Numbered from the stretch's first letter, positions 31,192-40,036 are shown. The stretch: DNA of 44,270 nt from Halorubrum sp. (GCA_028275105.1 JAQCNI010000007.1:1-44270), one strand, 5' to 3'. Numbers and translations: made by a program. Notes: generated by a model from the sequence alone, not told the origin.

Positions 31192-33173
31192 GGATCGCGC
31201 GCGAGCAGTTCCCCCGTTCCGGCGAACCGGTACCCGGCGTCGCGGAGGGCGTCGCGGACCGCCCCGACGTCGACCTCGCCGTCATCGCCGCGGAACGGGT
31301 ACACCGGGTCGCGCTCCCGCTCCTCGTCCCATCGGAGTTCCTCGGGGACCCACGCCGGCGACGCGGCGAGCGGGGAACTCGCCGCCCGTGCGTACCCCGC
31401 AAACGCGTCGTCGACGAGCCGGGACTTGTCCACGAGCGACGCGACGATCCCCCTGAATCTGGGGTTCGAGAGCGGCGCGCGCCGCGCGTTGTAACCGACG
31501 TAGTAGAACGCGGCCGAGCGCGTACTCACGAGCCGGGTCCCCGACTCGCGAGCGATCCGGGGAACCGCGTCGGGGCCGAGATTCGAGGCGGTCCCGTCGG
31601 CGTACCCGTTGGCGACGCGCTCGACCGCGGCGACGTCGGAGCCGACGACCTCGACCGCCAGTCGATCGAACGCCGGCTTGTTCCGATACGCATCCGGGAT
31701 CCGGTTCGCGGGATCGGTCGTGGGCGCGCTCGACCCGTTCGCGTCGGGGTCGAGGCGATCGAGGAAGTGGTCCGGATTCCGCTCGAAGGTCACGGACTCC
31801 CCGGGCGTCGACTCGACGAACCGGAGCGGGCCGCTGCCGACGGGATCGTCGTTGGTGGCGACGATCGCCGCCGTCGTCTCGGCGTCGAGGTCGAATCCGG
31901 CGATCGTCGCCGCTCCCGTCCGCTCCCGCCAGACGTGCTCGGGCAGGATCGGGAGCTGTAGCGCCCGCTCGACGGCCGCTCGGCCGGCGTCGCCGACCGT
32001 CAGCCGGACCGTCGCGTCGTCGACCGCCGTGGCCGACTCCACGACGGAACTCCGGCCGCGGTACTGGGGGGTCGGGACCGCCGTCTCGGCGTTCCCCATC
32101 GAGGTGTCCCGGAGGAACGCGTACGTGAACGCGACGTCATCGGCGGTCAGCGGTTCCCCGTCGTGCCACCGGGCGTCGCGCAGCGTGACCCGATAGACGC
32201 CCGGGTCGGTCCGTTCCCAGTCGCGGGCGAGCCACGGGATCACGGTCCCGCCGTCGCGGACGGCCAGACGGTCGTACAGGAGCGACGTGAACGTCCCGTG
32301 TCGTCGGTACTCCGCCGCGATCGGGTTCCAGTTCTCCGTGATCCGCTCGTCGGTCGTCGCGAGTTGGAGCGTGATCGGCCCGTCGTCGGAGCCGTCGATG
32401 GGGGTGTCCTCCAGCGGGTCGTCGAAGGAGTCCTTGAGGGAGTCGTCAAGGGAGTCGTCGATGAGCCCCCCGTCCGGATCGTCGGGAGCGTCGCTGCCTT
32501 CGTTCCCGTCACTACCGGTCTCGGAGTCACCCTTCCCGTCACCGCCGTCGCCGGGAGCACCCACGACCCGGTCCAACGCGAGGAGACCGAGCGCCGAGAG
32601 CGGCGGGTTCGTCTCCCAGCCGACGAACGTGTCCGCCCGGACCGCCGCGAGCGCATCCGGAAACCCCACGACGGTGAACGGCTGTTGTTCACAGAGCGTC
32701 CGCTGAAGCGCCGCGACGACGTCCGTCCGTTCGGCGGGCGTCGCGGTCCGTTGTGCGTCAAGGCGGTCGTCGACCCCGAGGTCGGTGAAGCCGAACGGGT
32801 TCTGCCGGCCCGTCTCGGCCGCGAACTGCGAGTGGACGAGCGCGTACAACGCGTCCGGGTCGAACGGCAGGACGCCCGCAAACTGGTCGACGTACAGGTC
32901 GAAGTCGTGGTTGAGCAGGACGGCCCGACGGAGGTCGGCCCCGCCGAGCGTGTCCACTCGCGCGTCGACGCCGACCGCGTCCAGGTTCTCCGCGAGCGAC
33001 CGCGCGATCCGGACCGCGTGCGGATCCTCGTCGGCCGGCGTGGTCCGGATCGTCAACTCGAGCTGTGAGGGACCCTCGCGCCCCGCGATGTTCTGGACGC
33101 GACCGACACAGCCGGCGCTCGTCGCGGCGAGTCCGATCCCCGCGAGGGCGCGACGCCGACTGATTTCTCCCAT
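31188..33173 (-). CDS. Family-5 solute-binding lipoprotein, apparently circularly permuted
   Basis: A 661-aa exported protein with Tat-like SRRRALAG and lipobox SAGC (Cys22). Residues about 38-204 match the C-terminal part of OppA/DppA-like proteins (IARSLAENLDAVGVDARV ... DFDLYVDQFAG ... DTFVGW). After an acidic Gly/Asp linker (205-265) comes the usual N-terminal part (ITLQLATTDERITENWNP ... YRVTLRDARWHDGEPLTADDVAF), and the protein ends with DALRDAGYRFAGTG, which normally precedes the C-terminal part. The order is therefore swapped. It should bind peptides or similar solutes outside the cell. No permease or ATPase genes are nearby. Its TATA-like GATATGG is about 29 nt from the ATG. Confidence 0.85.
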   Translation of the reverse strand: MGEISRRRALAGIGLAATSAGCVGRVQNIAGREGPSQLELTIRTTPADEDPHAVRIARSLAENLDAVGVDARVDTLGGADLRRAVLLNHDFDLYVDQFAGVLPFDPDALYALVHSQFAAETGRQNPFGFTDLGVDDRLDAQRTATPAERTDVVAALQRTLCEQQPFTVVGFPDALAAVRADTFVGWETNPPLSALGLLALDRVVGAPGDGGDGKGDSETGSDGNEGSDAPDDPDGGLIDDSLDDSLKDSFDDPLEDTPIDGSDDGPITLQLATTDERITENWNPIAAEYRRHGTFTSLLYDRLAVRDGGTVIPWLARDWERTDPGVYRVTLRDARWHDGEPLTADDVAFTYAFLRDTSMGNAETAVPTPQYRGRSSVVESATAVDDATVRLTVGDAGRAAVERALQLPILPEHVWRERTGAATIAGFDLDAETTAAIVATNDDPVGSGPLRFVESTPGESVTFERNPDHFLDRLDPDANGSSAPTTDPANRIPDAYRNKPAFDRLAVEVVGSDVAAVERVANGYADGTASNLGPDAVPRIARESGTRLVSTRSAAFYYVGYNARRAPLSNPRFRGIVASLVDKSRLVDDAFAGYARAASSPLAASPAWVPEELRWDEERERDPVYPFRGDDGEVDVGAVRDALRDAGYRFAGTGELLARDP

Positions 33174-33295
33174 TCCTTTCCCGGCTCATCTCCGGAGCCA
33201 TATCAGTTCTATGGTAAGTGGGCGAGGGGCGCCGATCGGCCCGCCGGAGTTCACCGGCCATCCCGCCCCTCCCGGTCGCCGCGGAGACCCTCCTC

Positions 33296-33405
33296 ATAGT
33301 GATTACTGCGAATAGTTTCATGCACGGTGTCGAAAGACGCCCGTTACCCGGCTCTCATCGCCGACACGGATCGTCACGGTGGTACAGACTCGCAGTAATC
33401 ACTAT
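33296..33405. repeat. Perfect 16-bp inverted repeat, 78-nt spacer
   Basis: ATAGTGATTACTGCGA (33296-33311) and its exact reverse complement (33390-33405). The right arm ends on the stop codon of the membrane-protein gene. Each arm is itself nearly palindromic around AGTGATTACT. It may be a pair of operators for the lipoprotein gene or a long-range terminator stem. Confidence 0.85.
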
Positions 33406-34577
33406 CAGACCAAGCCGGCGAGCGGAAGCGCCAACCCGAGTGCCCACGCGAGAACCCCGACGCCGACGACCGCACGATCCCGGGTGGCCCGCCCGGCGGC
33501 GATCAGTCCGATCGCGACGAGGATCGCCGTCCGGTGGACGACGACGCCGGGCGGGACCGCGACCCCGAGCGCGGCGAAATCGACGACGAACCCCACACCG
33601 AGCCCCGCAGCGACGCCGAGAAACGCGGCGGTCGGGTCCGAGCGCTCGATCCCGACGAGGACGACCGCCGGGAGCCCGACGGCGACGACGAGGTATAACG
33701 GGGCGGCGACGAGTTTCGGCGCGAGAGCAGGATACGCGACCTCCAAGCCGACGCCGGCGGTTCGGACCGCGACGAAGACGCCCGCGAGCATCGCCCCGAC
33801 GGTCGCGGCGTTCACGTGGCGCCCCGCCTCCCGCCGAAGCCGTCCCGCGGCCTCCAGCGTCGCCTCGCGCGTCCGTCGACGGAGGAGCGAGCCCGCGAGC
33901 GGGAGCAGGACCGCGAGATCGATCACCGAGATCCACCCGTCGCTTCGGCCGCCCTCGATCCCGCGGTACTCCCGGCTGACGGCGGCGCCCGTCGCCGCGT
34001 CGACGAACTCGTCTTCCAGCCTGACCGCCGGGTCGTCGATGTCCGGGACGGTGTGTCGGAGCCGGAACCAGTCGTAGTACTCCTCGTGGACCTGGACCGC
34101 GGTGTACGCCCCGTCGGGCGACTCGTACGCGCGAATGTGGTCCCGGGATCCGAGGTACGTCCCGTCGTGGAGTTCGAACGACGGTTCCGTCCACTCGCCG
34201 CCGTTGGGCCCGGCGAAATGCGAGTAGCGGTCTGACCCGTGGGCGTCCTCCCAGTCCCGGGCGGGGACGTCGCGGGCAAACTCCGGATCCGCCTCGGGTT
34301 CCCCGTCGATCGCCCGCCAGTCGTCGTCCGTCCGCGAGGTGAGCGCCGTCCTGACCGCGTCGGCGTCGGCCCGGAACACGACGTTGATCGCGAGCGTTCG
34401 CCCCTCGACCGACCGGTCCCGACTCGTGTACGGCCAAAGCTCGTACGTCCCGTCGACCGCGATCAGCGACTCCTCGGGGACCGCCGCCGGCCCGTCGACG
34501 GGACCGCCGATGACGCCCGAGACGGCGAGCGCGACGACGACGAGGAGCACCCCGGCAGCGACCGTCTCACGTCGCAT
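33405..34577 (-). CDS. Membrane protein with extracytoplasmic domain, unknown function
   Basis: A 390-aa protein. After an N-terminal hydrophobic segment (residues about 4-26) comes a soluble domain of about 180 residues (LAINVVFRADADAVRTAL ... HDGTYLGSRDHIRAYESPD ... EEYYDWFRLRHTVPD), then a C-terminal block of roughly six membrane helices. The soluble part has a weak LssY C-terminal-domain look, but I do not rely on it. The start at 34577 was chosen over 34604 because a TTTT-rich element lies 27 nt upstream. The stop overlaps one arm of the 16-bp inverted repeat. Confidence 0.8.
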   Translation of the reverse strand: MRRETVAAGVLLVVVALAVSGVIGGPVDGPAAVPEESLIAVDGTYELWPYTSRDRSVEGRTLAINVVFRADADAVRTALTSRTDDDWRAIDGEPEADPEFARDVPARDWEDAHGSDRYSHFAGPNGGEWTEPSFELHDGTYLGSRDHIRAYESPDGAYTAVQVHEEYYDWFRLRHTVPDIDDPAVRLEDEFVDAATGAAVSREYRGIEGGRSDGWISVIDLAVLLPLAGSLLRRRTREATLEAAGRLRREAGRHVNAATVGAMLAGVFVAVRTAGVGLEVAYPALAPKLVAAPLYLVVAVGLPAVVLVGIERSDPTAAFLGVAAGLGVGFVVDFAALGVAVPPGVVVHRTAILVAIGLIAAGRATRDRAVVGVGVLAWALGLALPLAGLV

Positions 34578-34601
34578 GTGACGCGTCAACGTGTCCGGAG
34601 G

Positions 34602-34607
34602 CAAAAA
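34602..34607 (-). promoter_or_regulatory. TATA-like T-run of the membrane-protein gene
   Basis: A GTTTTTG run on the minus strand is centred about 27 nt from the ATG at 34577. Confidence 0.4.
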
Positions 34608-34698
34608 CGCGTTCCGGTGTCGACGGGGGCGTGCGGGACGCTACCGCGAGTGCGGCGGGCGCGGCGGGACCGTGTAGTACACGCCGGTCGAGCCGGGG

Positions 34699-35001
34699 TC
34701 ACCACGTTTCGACGTACCCGTCGCGGACGTCCTCGGCGCACCCCTCACAGTCCGGATGGCCGGACTCGAAACACGCGGGACGCCCCTCGGCGTCGACGGC
34801 GACGGACCGGCGCTCGGCGTGTCGCCGGCAGACGATCCGCCCATATCCGTCGTCGTCCGCCGGGAGGTCGTATAGCTCCGTCCCCGGATTCGAGATATTG
34901 GGGTCCTCCCGCCCTTCCGCGTACGCTCGCTTGGCTTCCTCGAACTGCCGGCCCGCCTTCCGGAGGTTCCGACGGATCGCGCGTTCGAACCGGTCGTCCA
35001 T
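34699..35001 (-). CDS. Small Cys-rich haloarchaeal protein
   Basis: A 100-aa protein beginning MDDRFERAIRRNLRKAGRQF. A helical N-terminus is followed by a likely zinc-binding region: C-R-R-H (IVCRRHAERR), then C-F-E-S-G-H-P-D-C-E-G-C. It is a conserved-looking haloarchaeal small zinc protein with no known role to me. The start at 35001 gives a clean basic helix; the frame upstream to 35088 is Arg-rich noise. Confidence 0.75.
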   Translation of the reverse strand: MDDRFERAIRRNLRKAGRQFEEAKRAYAEGREDPNISNPGTELYDLPADDDGYGRIVCRRHAERRSVAVDAEGRPACFESGHPDCEGCAEDVRDGYVETW

Positions 35002-35185
35002 GGCCCTGCTTCGACCGCGCGACCGATAGGTCCGTTGGCGGGCGAGACGCGAGGAAACGGGGGCAGGGAGTCGCCGGGTGGGTTCCACTCGAAACGCCGC
35101 CCGCGCACGGCTGACGCGCGTCCGACGGTGCCCCCTAACCCGGCGGCGTCCGGCGATCCATCCACTTCCACCCCGGTCACGTACC

Positions 35186-35242
35186 TTTTAATATTGAAAG
35201 GAACCAATCAGCGTACGCCTCCCACTGAAACACGACCGGAGG
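35186..35242 (+). promoter_or_regulatory. rpa3 promoter with leader and Shine-Dalgarno
   Basis: TTTTAATATT (35186-35195) predicts a start of transcription near 35217, hence a leader of about 36 nt. GGAGG (35238-35242) lies 10 nt before the ATG at 35253. Most genes here look leaderless, so rpa3 is an exception. Confidence 0.65.
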
Positions 35243-35252
35243 CGAGATACCC

Positions 35253-36179
35253 ATGAGCGAACTGCGACAGGAAGCGGAAGCGATAGCGGAACAGTTCTCG
35301 GACCACCTGGACGTGGGCCCCGACGAGGTCGAGGAGCGGCTGGAAAACCTCGTTAACGAGTACCGCGTCCCGCTCGACGAGGCACGCCGGAGCGTCACCA
35401 ACAGCTACCTCGACGACGCCGGCATGGAGCGCGACGAACTCGGCCGCGGCGGGGCCGAGCTGGTTCGGGTGAACGACATCGACGAGGACGAACAGTGGAT
35501 CGATCTCCGCGTGAAGCTCGTCGACCTCTGGGAGCCCCGAAGCGACTCGATCTCGCAGGTCGGGCTCCTCGGCGACGAGTCGGGCAGGATCAAGTTCGTC
35601 GCCTTCGAAACGTCCGACCTCGCCGAACTGACCGAAGGGCAGTCCTACGAGCTCTCGAACGTCGTGACCGACGAGTACGAGGGTGACTACTCGGTGAAGC
35701 TCAACCGGACCACGAGCATCACCGAGATCGACGAGGCGGTCGACGTCGGCGACGACGCCGAGACCGTCGAGGGGGCCCTCGTGGATATCCAGTCGGGCTC
35801 CGGGCTGATCAAACGCTGCCCCGAAGACGACTGTACCCGCGTCCTCCAGAACGGCCGGTGCTCCGAACACGGCCAAGTCGAGGGCGAGTTCGACCTCCGG
35901 ATCAAGGGCGTCCTCGACGACGGCAAGACCGTCACCGAGGTGATCTTCGACCACGAGGCCACCGAGGAGCTCACCGGAATGGGCTTGGAGGAGGCCAAGG
36001 ACATGGCGATGGACGCGCTCGACACCACCGTCGTCGCCGAGGAGATGGCCGACGACGTGCTCGGTCGATACTACCGCGTCACCGGACCGCGGTTCCGCCG
36101 ATACGTCCTCGCCGACGAGGTCGAGGATCCGGGCGCGGTCGACGTCGATAGCGCGCTAATCGAAGCGAGGTCGATCTGA
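35253..36179 (+). CDS. rpa3: Single-stranded DNA-binding protein RPA3
   Basis: A 308-aa replication protein A subunit of the haloarchaeal RPA3 type. It has an N-terminal helical region (1-60), an OB fold (about 70-155), a zinc site C189-x4-C194-x8-C203-x2-H206, and a second OB-like part (210-285). Length and the one-OB-plus-zinc architecture fit RPA3 rather than RPA1 or RPA2. It protects single-stranded DNA in replication and repair. The next gene, one base after its stop, encodes the associated protein RPAP3, with which RPA3 forms a complex in Haloferax volcanii. Confidence 0.9.
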   Translation: MSELRQEAEAIAEQFSDHLDVGPDEVEERLENLVNEYRVPLDEARRSVTNSYLDDAGMERDELGRGGAELVRVNDIDEDEQWIDLRVKLVDLWEPRSDSISQVGLLGDESGRIKFVAFETSDLAELTEGQSYELSNVVTDEYEGDYSVKLNRTTSITEIDEAVDVGDDAETVEGALVDIQSGSGLIKRCPEDDCTRVLQNGRCSEHGQVEGEFDLRIKGVLDDGKTVTEVIFDHEATEELTGMGLEEAKDMAMDALDTTVVAEEMADDVLGRYYRVTGPRFRRYVLADEVEDPGAVDVDSALIEARSI

Positions 36180-36180
36180 T

Positions 36181-36834
36181 ATGAGCCAGTCAACACCCAC
36201 CCGAGAGGTTGCCCAGCGCGTCTTTGCGAGCGAGTTCAACGACGCCGGGTACACGTTCAAGGAGTCCGATGACGAGCGCGCGCCCGTGTACCTGCTGCTC
36301 CCGACCGGGGAGTCGTCCAACCGCGTGTTCTTCGTCGGCACCCTCACCGAGAAGGAGGACGTCGGCGAGGACGACGAGTACTGGCGGGGGCGGATCGTCG
36401 ACCCGACGGGGACGTTCTTCGTGTACGCCGGCCAGTACCAACCCGAGGCCGCCTCGAAGATCCGCGACCTCGAACCGCCCGCCTACGTCGCAGTCGTGGG
36501 GAAGCCCCGGACGTACGAGACCGACGACGGGACGGTCCGCGTCTCGGTTCGGCCCGAATCGATCACGGAGGTTGGCGCGACCGTCCGCGACCGCTGGGTC
36601 GCCGAGACCGCGGAACGCACCCTCGCTCGCGTCGCCGCCTTCGACGACGAGGGGAACGAGTACGCGCGGATGGCCCGCGAGGAGTACGACCTCGACCCGG
36701 AGACGTACAAGGCCGCGGCGCTGTCCGCGCTGGAGGACCTCGACGGCGGCGACGAACTCGCCGACGGGACCGACGGGACCGACGGCGACGCCGATGGGCC
36801 CCCCATCGAGGACGCCGAAACCGCCGAACTCTAG
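36181..36834 (+). CDS. rpap3: RPA-associated protein RPAP3
   Basis: A 217-aa COG3390 protein. The core (about residues 8-120) is OB-like: REVAQRVFASEFNDAGYTFKE, then NRVFFVGTLTEKED and DPTGTFFVYAGQYQPEAA. A helical part and an acidic C-tail of GTDGTDGDADG type follow. These proteins are encoded next to rpa and bind the cognate RPA specifically. The gene starts one base after the rpa3 stop, so it is translated by coupling. Confidence 0.9.
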   Translation: MSQSTPTREVAQRVFASEFNDAGYTFKESDDERAPVYLLLPTGESSNRVFFVGTLTEKEDVGEDDEYWRGRIVDPTGTFFVYAGQYQPEAASKIRDLEPPAYVAVVGKPRTYETDDGTVRVSVRPESITEVGATVRDRWVAETAERTLARVAAFDDEGNEYARMAREEYDLDPETYKAAALSALEDLDGGDELADGTDGTDGDADGPPIEDAETAEL

Positions 36835-36884
36835 CCGGAGCGGCGTCCGGCCGGAACCGGATCGGTTTCGAGCAGAAGCGTACT

Positions 36885-36902
36885 GGATCGTCCGGACGAT
36901 CC
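36885..36902. repeat. 18-bp perfect palindrome after rpap3
   Basis: GGATCGTCCGGACGATCC is perfectly self-complementary. It lies 51 nt after the rpap3 stop. Two CACCATCGG words follow at about 36908 and 36928. It may be a terminator element or a protein-binding site upstream of the RHH gene. Confidence 0.7.
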
Positions 36903-37016
36903 GAAACACCATCGGACCACCCGACGCACCATCGGGCCGTAGCCGGGGGTAGGCGCCGGGTTTGGCGGGATCAAGCTCTCGATCGACCCGGACACCATGC
37001 GGCCGTCTGACAAACG

Positions 37017-37024
37017 CTTAAGTA
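37017..37024 (+). promoter_or_regulatory. TATA element of the RHH regulator gene
   Basis: CTTAAGTA is centred 27 nt before the ATG at 37048, selecting that start. Confidence 0.65.
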
Positions 37025-37047
37025 TCCCGCCGTTCGATCGACCGGTG

Positions 37048-37452
37048 ATGGGTAACAAGAACAAGACGATCTCGTTCCGCGTCAACGAGGACGCCTTCGA
37101 GACCCTCCGCGACATCGCCGAGGAGCGAGACATCTCGCTGTCGGCGGTGTTCCGGGATTACGTGGATACGCTCGTTGCCCACGACGGACAGGTCCGTGTC
37201 ATCCCCGAGGCGGAACTCGACAGCATGGGCGAGAGCGGGGACTCGTTCCCCCCGAAGATCGAAGTCCCGAAGAGCTTCGTTCGGGAACACGAGCGGCTGG
37301 AACTCGAGGCCGACCACCTCCGGGAGCAGCTCGAGGAGCACAAACGCTACGTCAACTACCTCCGCGAGCAGCTCGAGGATGGGGACGACGAGGTGATCCA
37401 GCTGGAGGAGCTCGACGGCGAACGCGACGAACCGTCCTTCCGGCTCGGGTGA
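37048..37452 (+). CDS. RHH/CopG-family regulator with coiled coil
   Basis: A 134-aa protein. Residues 3-45 form a ribbon-helix-helix DNA-binding domain (KTISFRVNEDAFETLRDIAEER, then DISLSAVFRDYVDTLV). Residues 75-120 form a coiled coil (FVREHERLELEADHLREQLE, then NYLREQLEDGDD), and the tail is acidic. It is likely a dimeric transcription factor; its targets are unknown. It stands between rpap3 and the metal ATPase, convergent with the latter. The start was set by the TATA spacing. Confidence 0.85.
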   Translation: MGNKNKTISFRVNEDAFETLRDIAEERDISLSAVFRDYVDTLVAHDGQVRVIPEAELDSMGESGDSFPPKIEVPKSFVREHERLELEADHLREQLEEHKRYVNYLREQLEDGDDEVIQLEELDGERDEPSFRLG

Positions 37453-37576
37453 CATCCCCCCGCGTAGTCCCCCCGCGTAGTCCCCACAACACCGCGCCCC
37501 CGTTCGTCGGACCGGCGAGCCGCGGGTCCGATCCCCGGATCGGTCGTCGACGACGGCCGAGAGCCGGTCGTTTTGC

Positions 37577-40036
37577 TCACTCGAACCGCTCGGGCTCAAC
37601 CCGGGAGAGCCGCATCGCGTTGCCGGTGACCCCGAGGCTCATCCCCATATCGCCGACGACGACGGCCATCGCGACGCTCACCAGTCCCAGCGGGACGCCG
37701 AGCGCGAGGACGAGCTTCACCCCGAGGCTTCCCCAGACGTTCTGCCGAATGACGCCGTTGGCCGTGTGCGACAGCGCGTACAGGTACGGCAGTTTTCCGA
37801 CGTCGTCGCCCATCAGCGCGATGTCCGCGGTTTCGAGGGCGGTGTCGGTCCCCGCCGCGCCCATCGCGATGCCGACGTCGGCGGTCGCCAGCGCGGGGGC
37901 GTCGTTGACGCCGTCGCCGACCATCGCCACCGCACCGTGTTCGGCCCGGAGGGCTTCGACCGCGTCGACTTTCTCGTCGGGGAGGAGGTCGGCGCGGTAG
38001 TCGTCGACGCCGACTCGCTCGGCGATGGCCCGCGCCGTCCCCTCGTTGTCGCCCGTCAACATCACGACCCGGCCCACGCCGAGCGCCCGCAGGCGCTCGA
38101 CGGCCCGCCGCGATCCGGAGCGCACCTCGTCGGCGATCGCGATCACGCCGGAGAGCTCCGTGGCCGTGCCGACGATGACGACCGTCTTACCCGCCCGCTC
38201 CAGCGCGGCGAGCGTGTCGGCGGCGACGGGCTCGGAGTCGGATCCGGCCGCATCGGATTCGGTCGCGTCGTCCGGAACGGCACTCCCGCCGTCGGTCGCC
38301 GGGCGGGCCCGCGAGAGGTCGAAGCCGAGTTCCTCGAACAGCGCGGGCTTACCCACGTAGTGCGTCTCGCCGTCGATCTCCCCACGGATCCCCTTCCCCG
38401 TGAGGCTCTCGAACCGCGTGGGCTCCGGGGGGTCGTCCGCACCCGCCTCGGCCGCGTGGGTGAGGATCGCCGCGGCGATCGGGTGTTCGCTGCGCCGTTC
38501 GAGCGCGGCCGCGCGGCGGAGTAGGGTCGCTCCGTCGGTCCCGTCGAACGGGACGACGTCGGTGACGGCGAGTTCGCCCGCGGTCAACGTCCCCGTCTTG
38601 TCGAGCGCGACGGCGTCGACCTCGCCCATCGCCTCGAGGTGGGTGCCGCCCTTGATCAGGACGCCGTTCTTCGCGGCGCTCGTGACCCCCGAGACGACGG
38701 AGACGGGCGTCGAGATGACGAACGCACAGGGACACGCGATGACCAACAGGGTGAGTCCCCGGACGAACCACGTCCCCCAGTTGCCGACGAACGTGACCCC
38801 GTACCCGGCCACGCGAACCGGGATCGGGTCGGCGATGAAAAGCGGCGGGAGAACGGCGGTCAGGACGGCGAGCACGACCACGACCGGGGTGTAGTAGCCC
38901 GCGAACCGGTCGACGAACCGCTCGGTGTCGGTTTTTTCCGCCTGCGCGCCCCGTACCATCTCGATGATCCGCGCGAGCGTCGACTCCCCGGCCGTCGAGG
39001 TGACGTTAACCTCGAGATATCCACCCTCGTTGATCGCGCCGGCGTACACCTCGTCGCCGGCCGACTTGTCGACGGGAACGCTCTCGCCGGTGATCGGCGA
39101 CTCGTCGACGGCGCTGTCACCCTCGACGACCGTCCCGTCCAGCGGCACCTTGTCGCCGGGACGGACGACGACCGTCTCGTCGACGTCGACGTCGGCCGCG
39201 GGAACGGTCACCTCCCCGCCGTCGCGGCGGACGGTGGCCTCGTCGGGCGACAGCTCCATCAGCTCACGGAGGGAATCCCGCGCCCGGTCCATGGCGTAGT
39301 CCTCCAACAGCTCGGCGATGCTGAACAGGACCGCCAGCGTGGCGGCCTCGACGAAGTACCCGATCGCGGCCGCGGCGAGGATGGCCGTTCCCATCAGCAG
39401 GTCGATGTCGAGGCTCCGGTTTCGCGCCGAGTAGTACCCGCCGCGCACGACGGGGAGCCCGCTGGCGACGACCGCCCCGAGGAACAGGACGTCCGCGAGC
39501 GACAGCGGGACGTCGAGGACGCTCGCCACCGCGGCGTTCCGCCCGGTGAGCACGAACTCGAGGAGGAGCCCGAGGACGACGAACGCCGCCCCGAGCCACG
39601 TCTTCTTGGCACGCACGCTCGTCCAGACCTCCGACGGCGGCGCGATATCGACGCCGTCGGCCGTCCCGCCAGTCTCCCCGTCCGTTCCGTCCATTCCGTC
39701 GGTCCCGTCTTCTCCGTCCATTCCGTCTCCCCCGTCGGTCCCATCGGCCCCGTTCGTCCCGTCGGCGTTCGACCCCTCGATGACCTCGTAGCCGGCCGCC
39801 TCAACCGCCCCGATCACGTCGGCCTCGGCGGCGCGGTCTGGGTCGTACGTGACCGTGGCCGTCCCGGTGGTCGGCCGGAGCGTGGCGTCGACGACGCCGT
39901 CGACGCGCCGGAGCCCCTTGTCGACCTTCCGCGCGCAGGACGGACAGTCCATCCCGGGGACGACGAGTCGAACGGCGAGTTCCGCCCGGTCGCCACCCCG
40001 TGTTGCCCGCCCCGCCGCGTCCGAACCGTCGTTCAT
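37577..40036 (-). CDS. Zn/Cd/Pb-type P1B heavy-metal ATPase
   Basis: An 819-aa metal efflux pump. It has an N-terminal heavy-metal-associated domain with GMDCPSC (C31, C34), an acidic GTDG/GMDG repeat linker (89-127), transmembrane metal motif C435-P-C437, phosphorylation motif DKTGT (D479), hinge GDGVNDAPAL, and a C-terminal helix with DMGMSLGVTGNAMRL. The CPC plus D-x-G...N-x-M/L-R-L pair is the ZntA/P1B-2 signature, so Zn2+, Cd2+ or Pb2+ export is more likely than Cu+. It follows an HTH_10 regulator on the same strand after 63 nt, with its own promoter and a dyad. Confidence 0.92.
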   Translation of the reverse strand: MNDGSDAAGRATRGGDRAELAVRLVVPGMDCPSCARKVDKGLRRVDGVVDATLRPTTGTATVTYDPDRAAEADVIGAVEAAGYEVIEGSNADGTNGADGTDGGDGMDGEDGTDGMDGTDGETGGTADGVDIAPPSEVWTSVRAKKTWLGAAFVVLGLLLEFVLTGRNAAVASVLDVPLSLADVLFLGAVVASGLPVVRGGYYSARNRSLDIDLLMGTAILAAAAIGYFVEAATLAVLFSIAELLEDYAMDRARDSLRELMELSPDEATVRRDGGEVTVPAADVDVDETVVVRPGDKVPLDGTVVEGDSAVDESPITGESVPVDKSAGDEVYAGAINEGGYLEVNVTSTAGESTLARIIEMVRGAQAEKTDTERFVDRFAGYYTPVVVVLAVLTAVLPPLFIADPIPVRVAGYGVTFVGNWGTWFVRGLTLLVIACPCAFVISTPVSVVSGVTSAAKNGVLIKGGTHLEAMGEVDAVALDKTGTLTAGELAVTDVVPFDGTDGATLLRRAAALERRSEHPIAAAILTHAAEAGADDPPEPTRFESLTGKGIRGEIDGETHYVGKPALFEELGFDLSRARPATDGGSAVPDDATESDAAGSDSEPVAADTLAALERAGKTVVIVGTATELSGVIAIADEVRSGSRRAVERLRALGVGRVVMLTGDNEGTARAIAERVGVDDYRADLLPDEKVDAVEALRAEHGAVAMVGDGVNDAPALATADVGIAMGAAGTDTALETADIALMGDDVGKLPYLYALSHTANGVIRQNVWGSLGVKLVLALGVPLGLVSVAMAVVVGDMGMSLGVTGNAMRLSRVEPERFE
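39656..39772 (-). repeat. Coding minisatellite in the ATPase linker
   Basis: Runs of DG-, TDG- and MDGEDGTDGMDG-type residues (89-127) are encoded by degenerate 9-12-nt repeats. They link the metal-binding domain to the first membrane helix and probably vary in length among strains. Confidence 0.65.

Noticed and set aside
31188..33173. Lipoprotein as a fusion of two unrelated proteins
   Set aside because: Each half matches the complementary part of one family-5 binding protein, which a permutation explains better.
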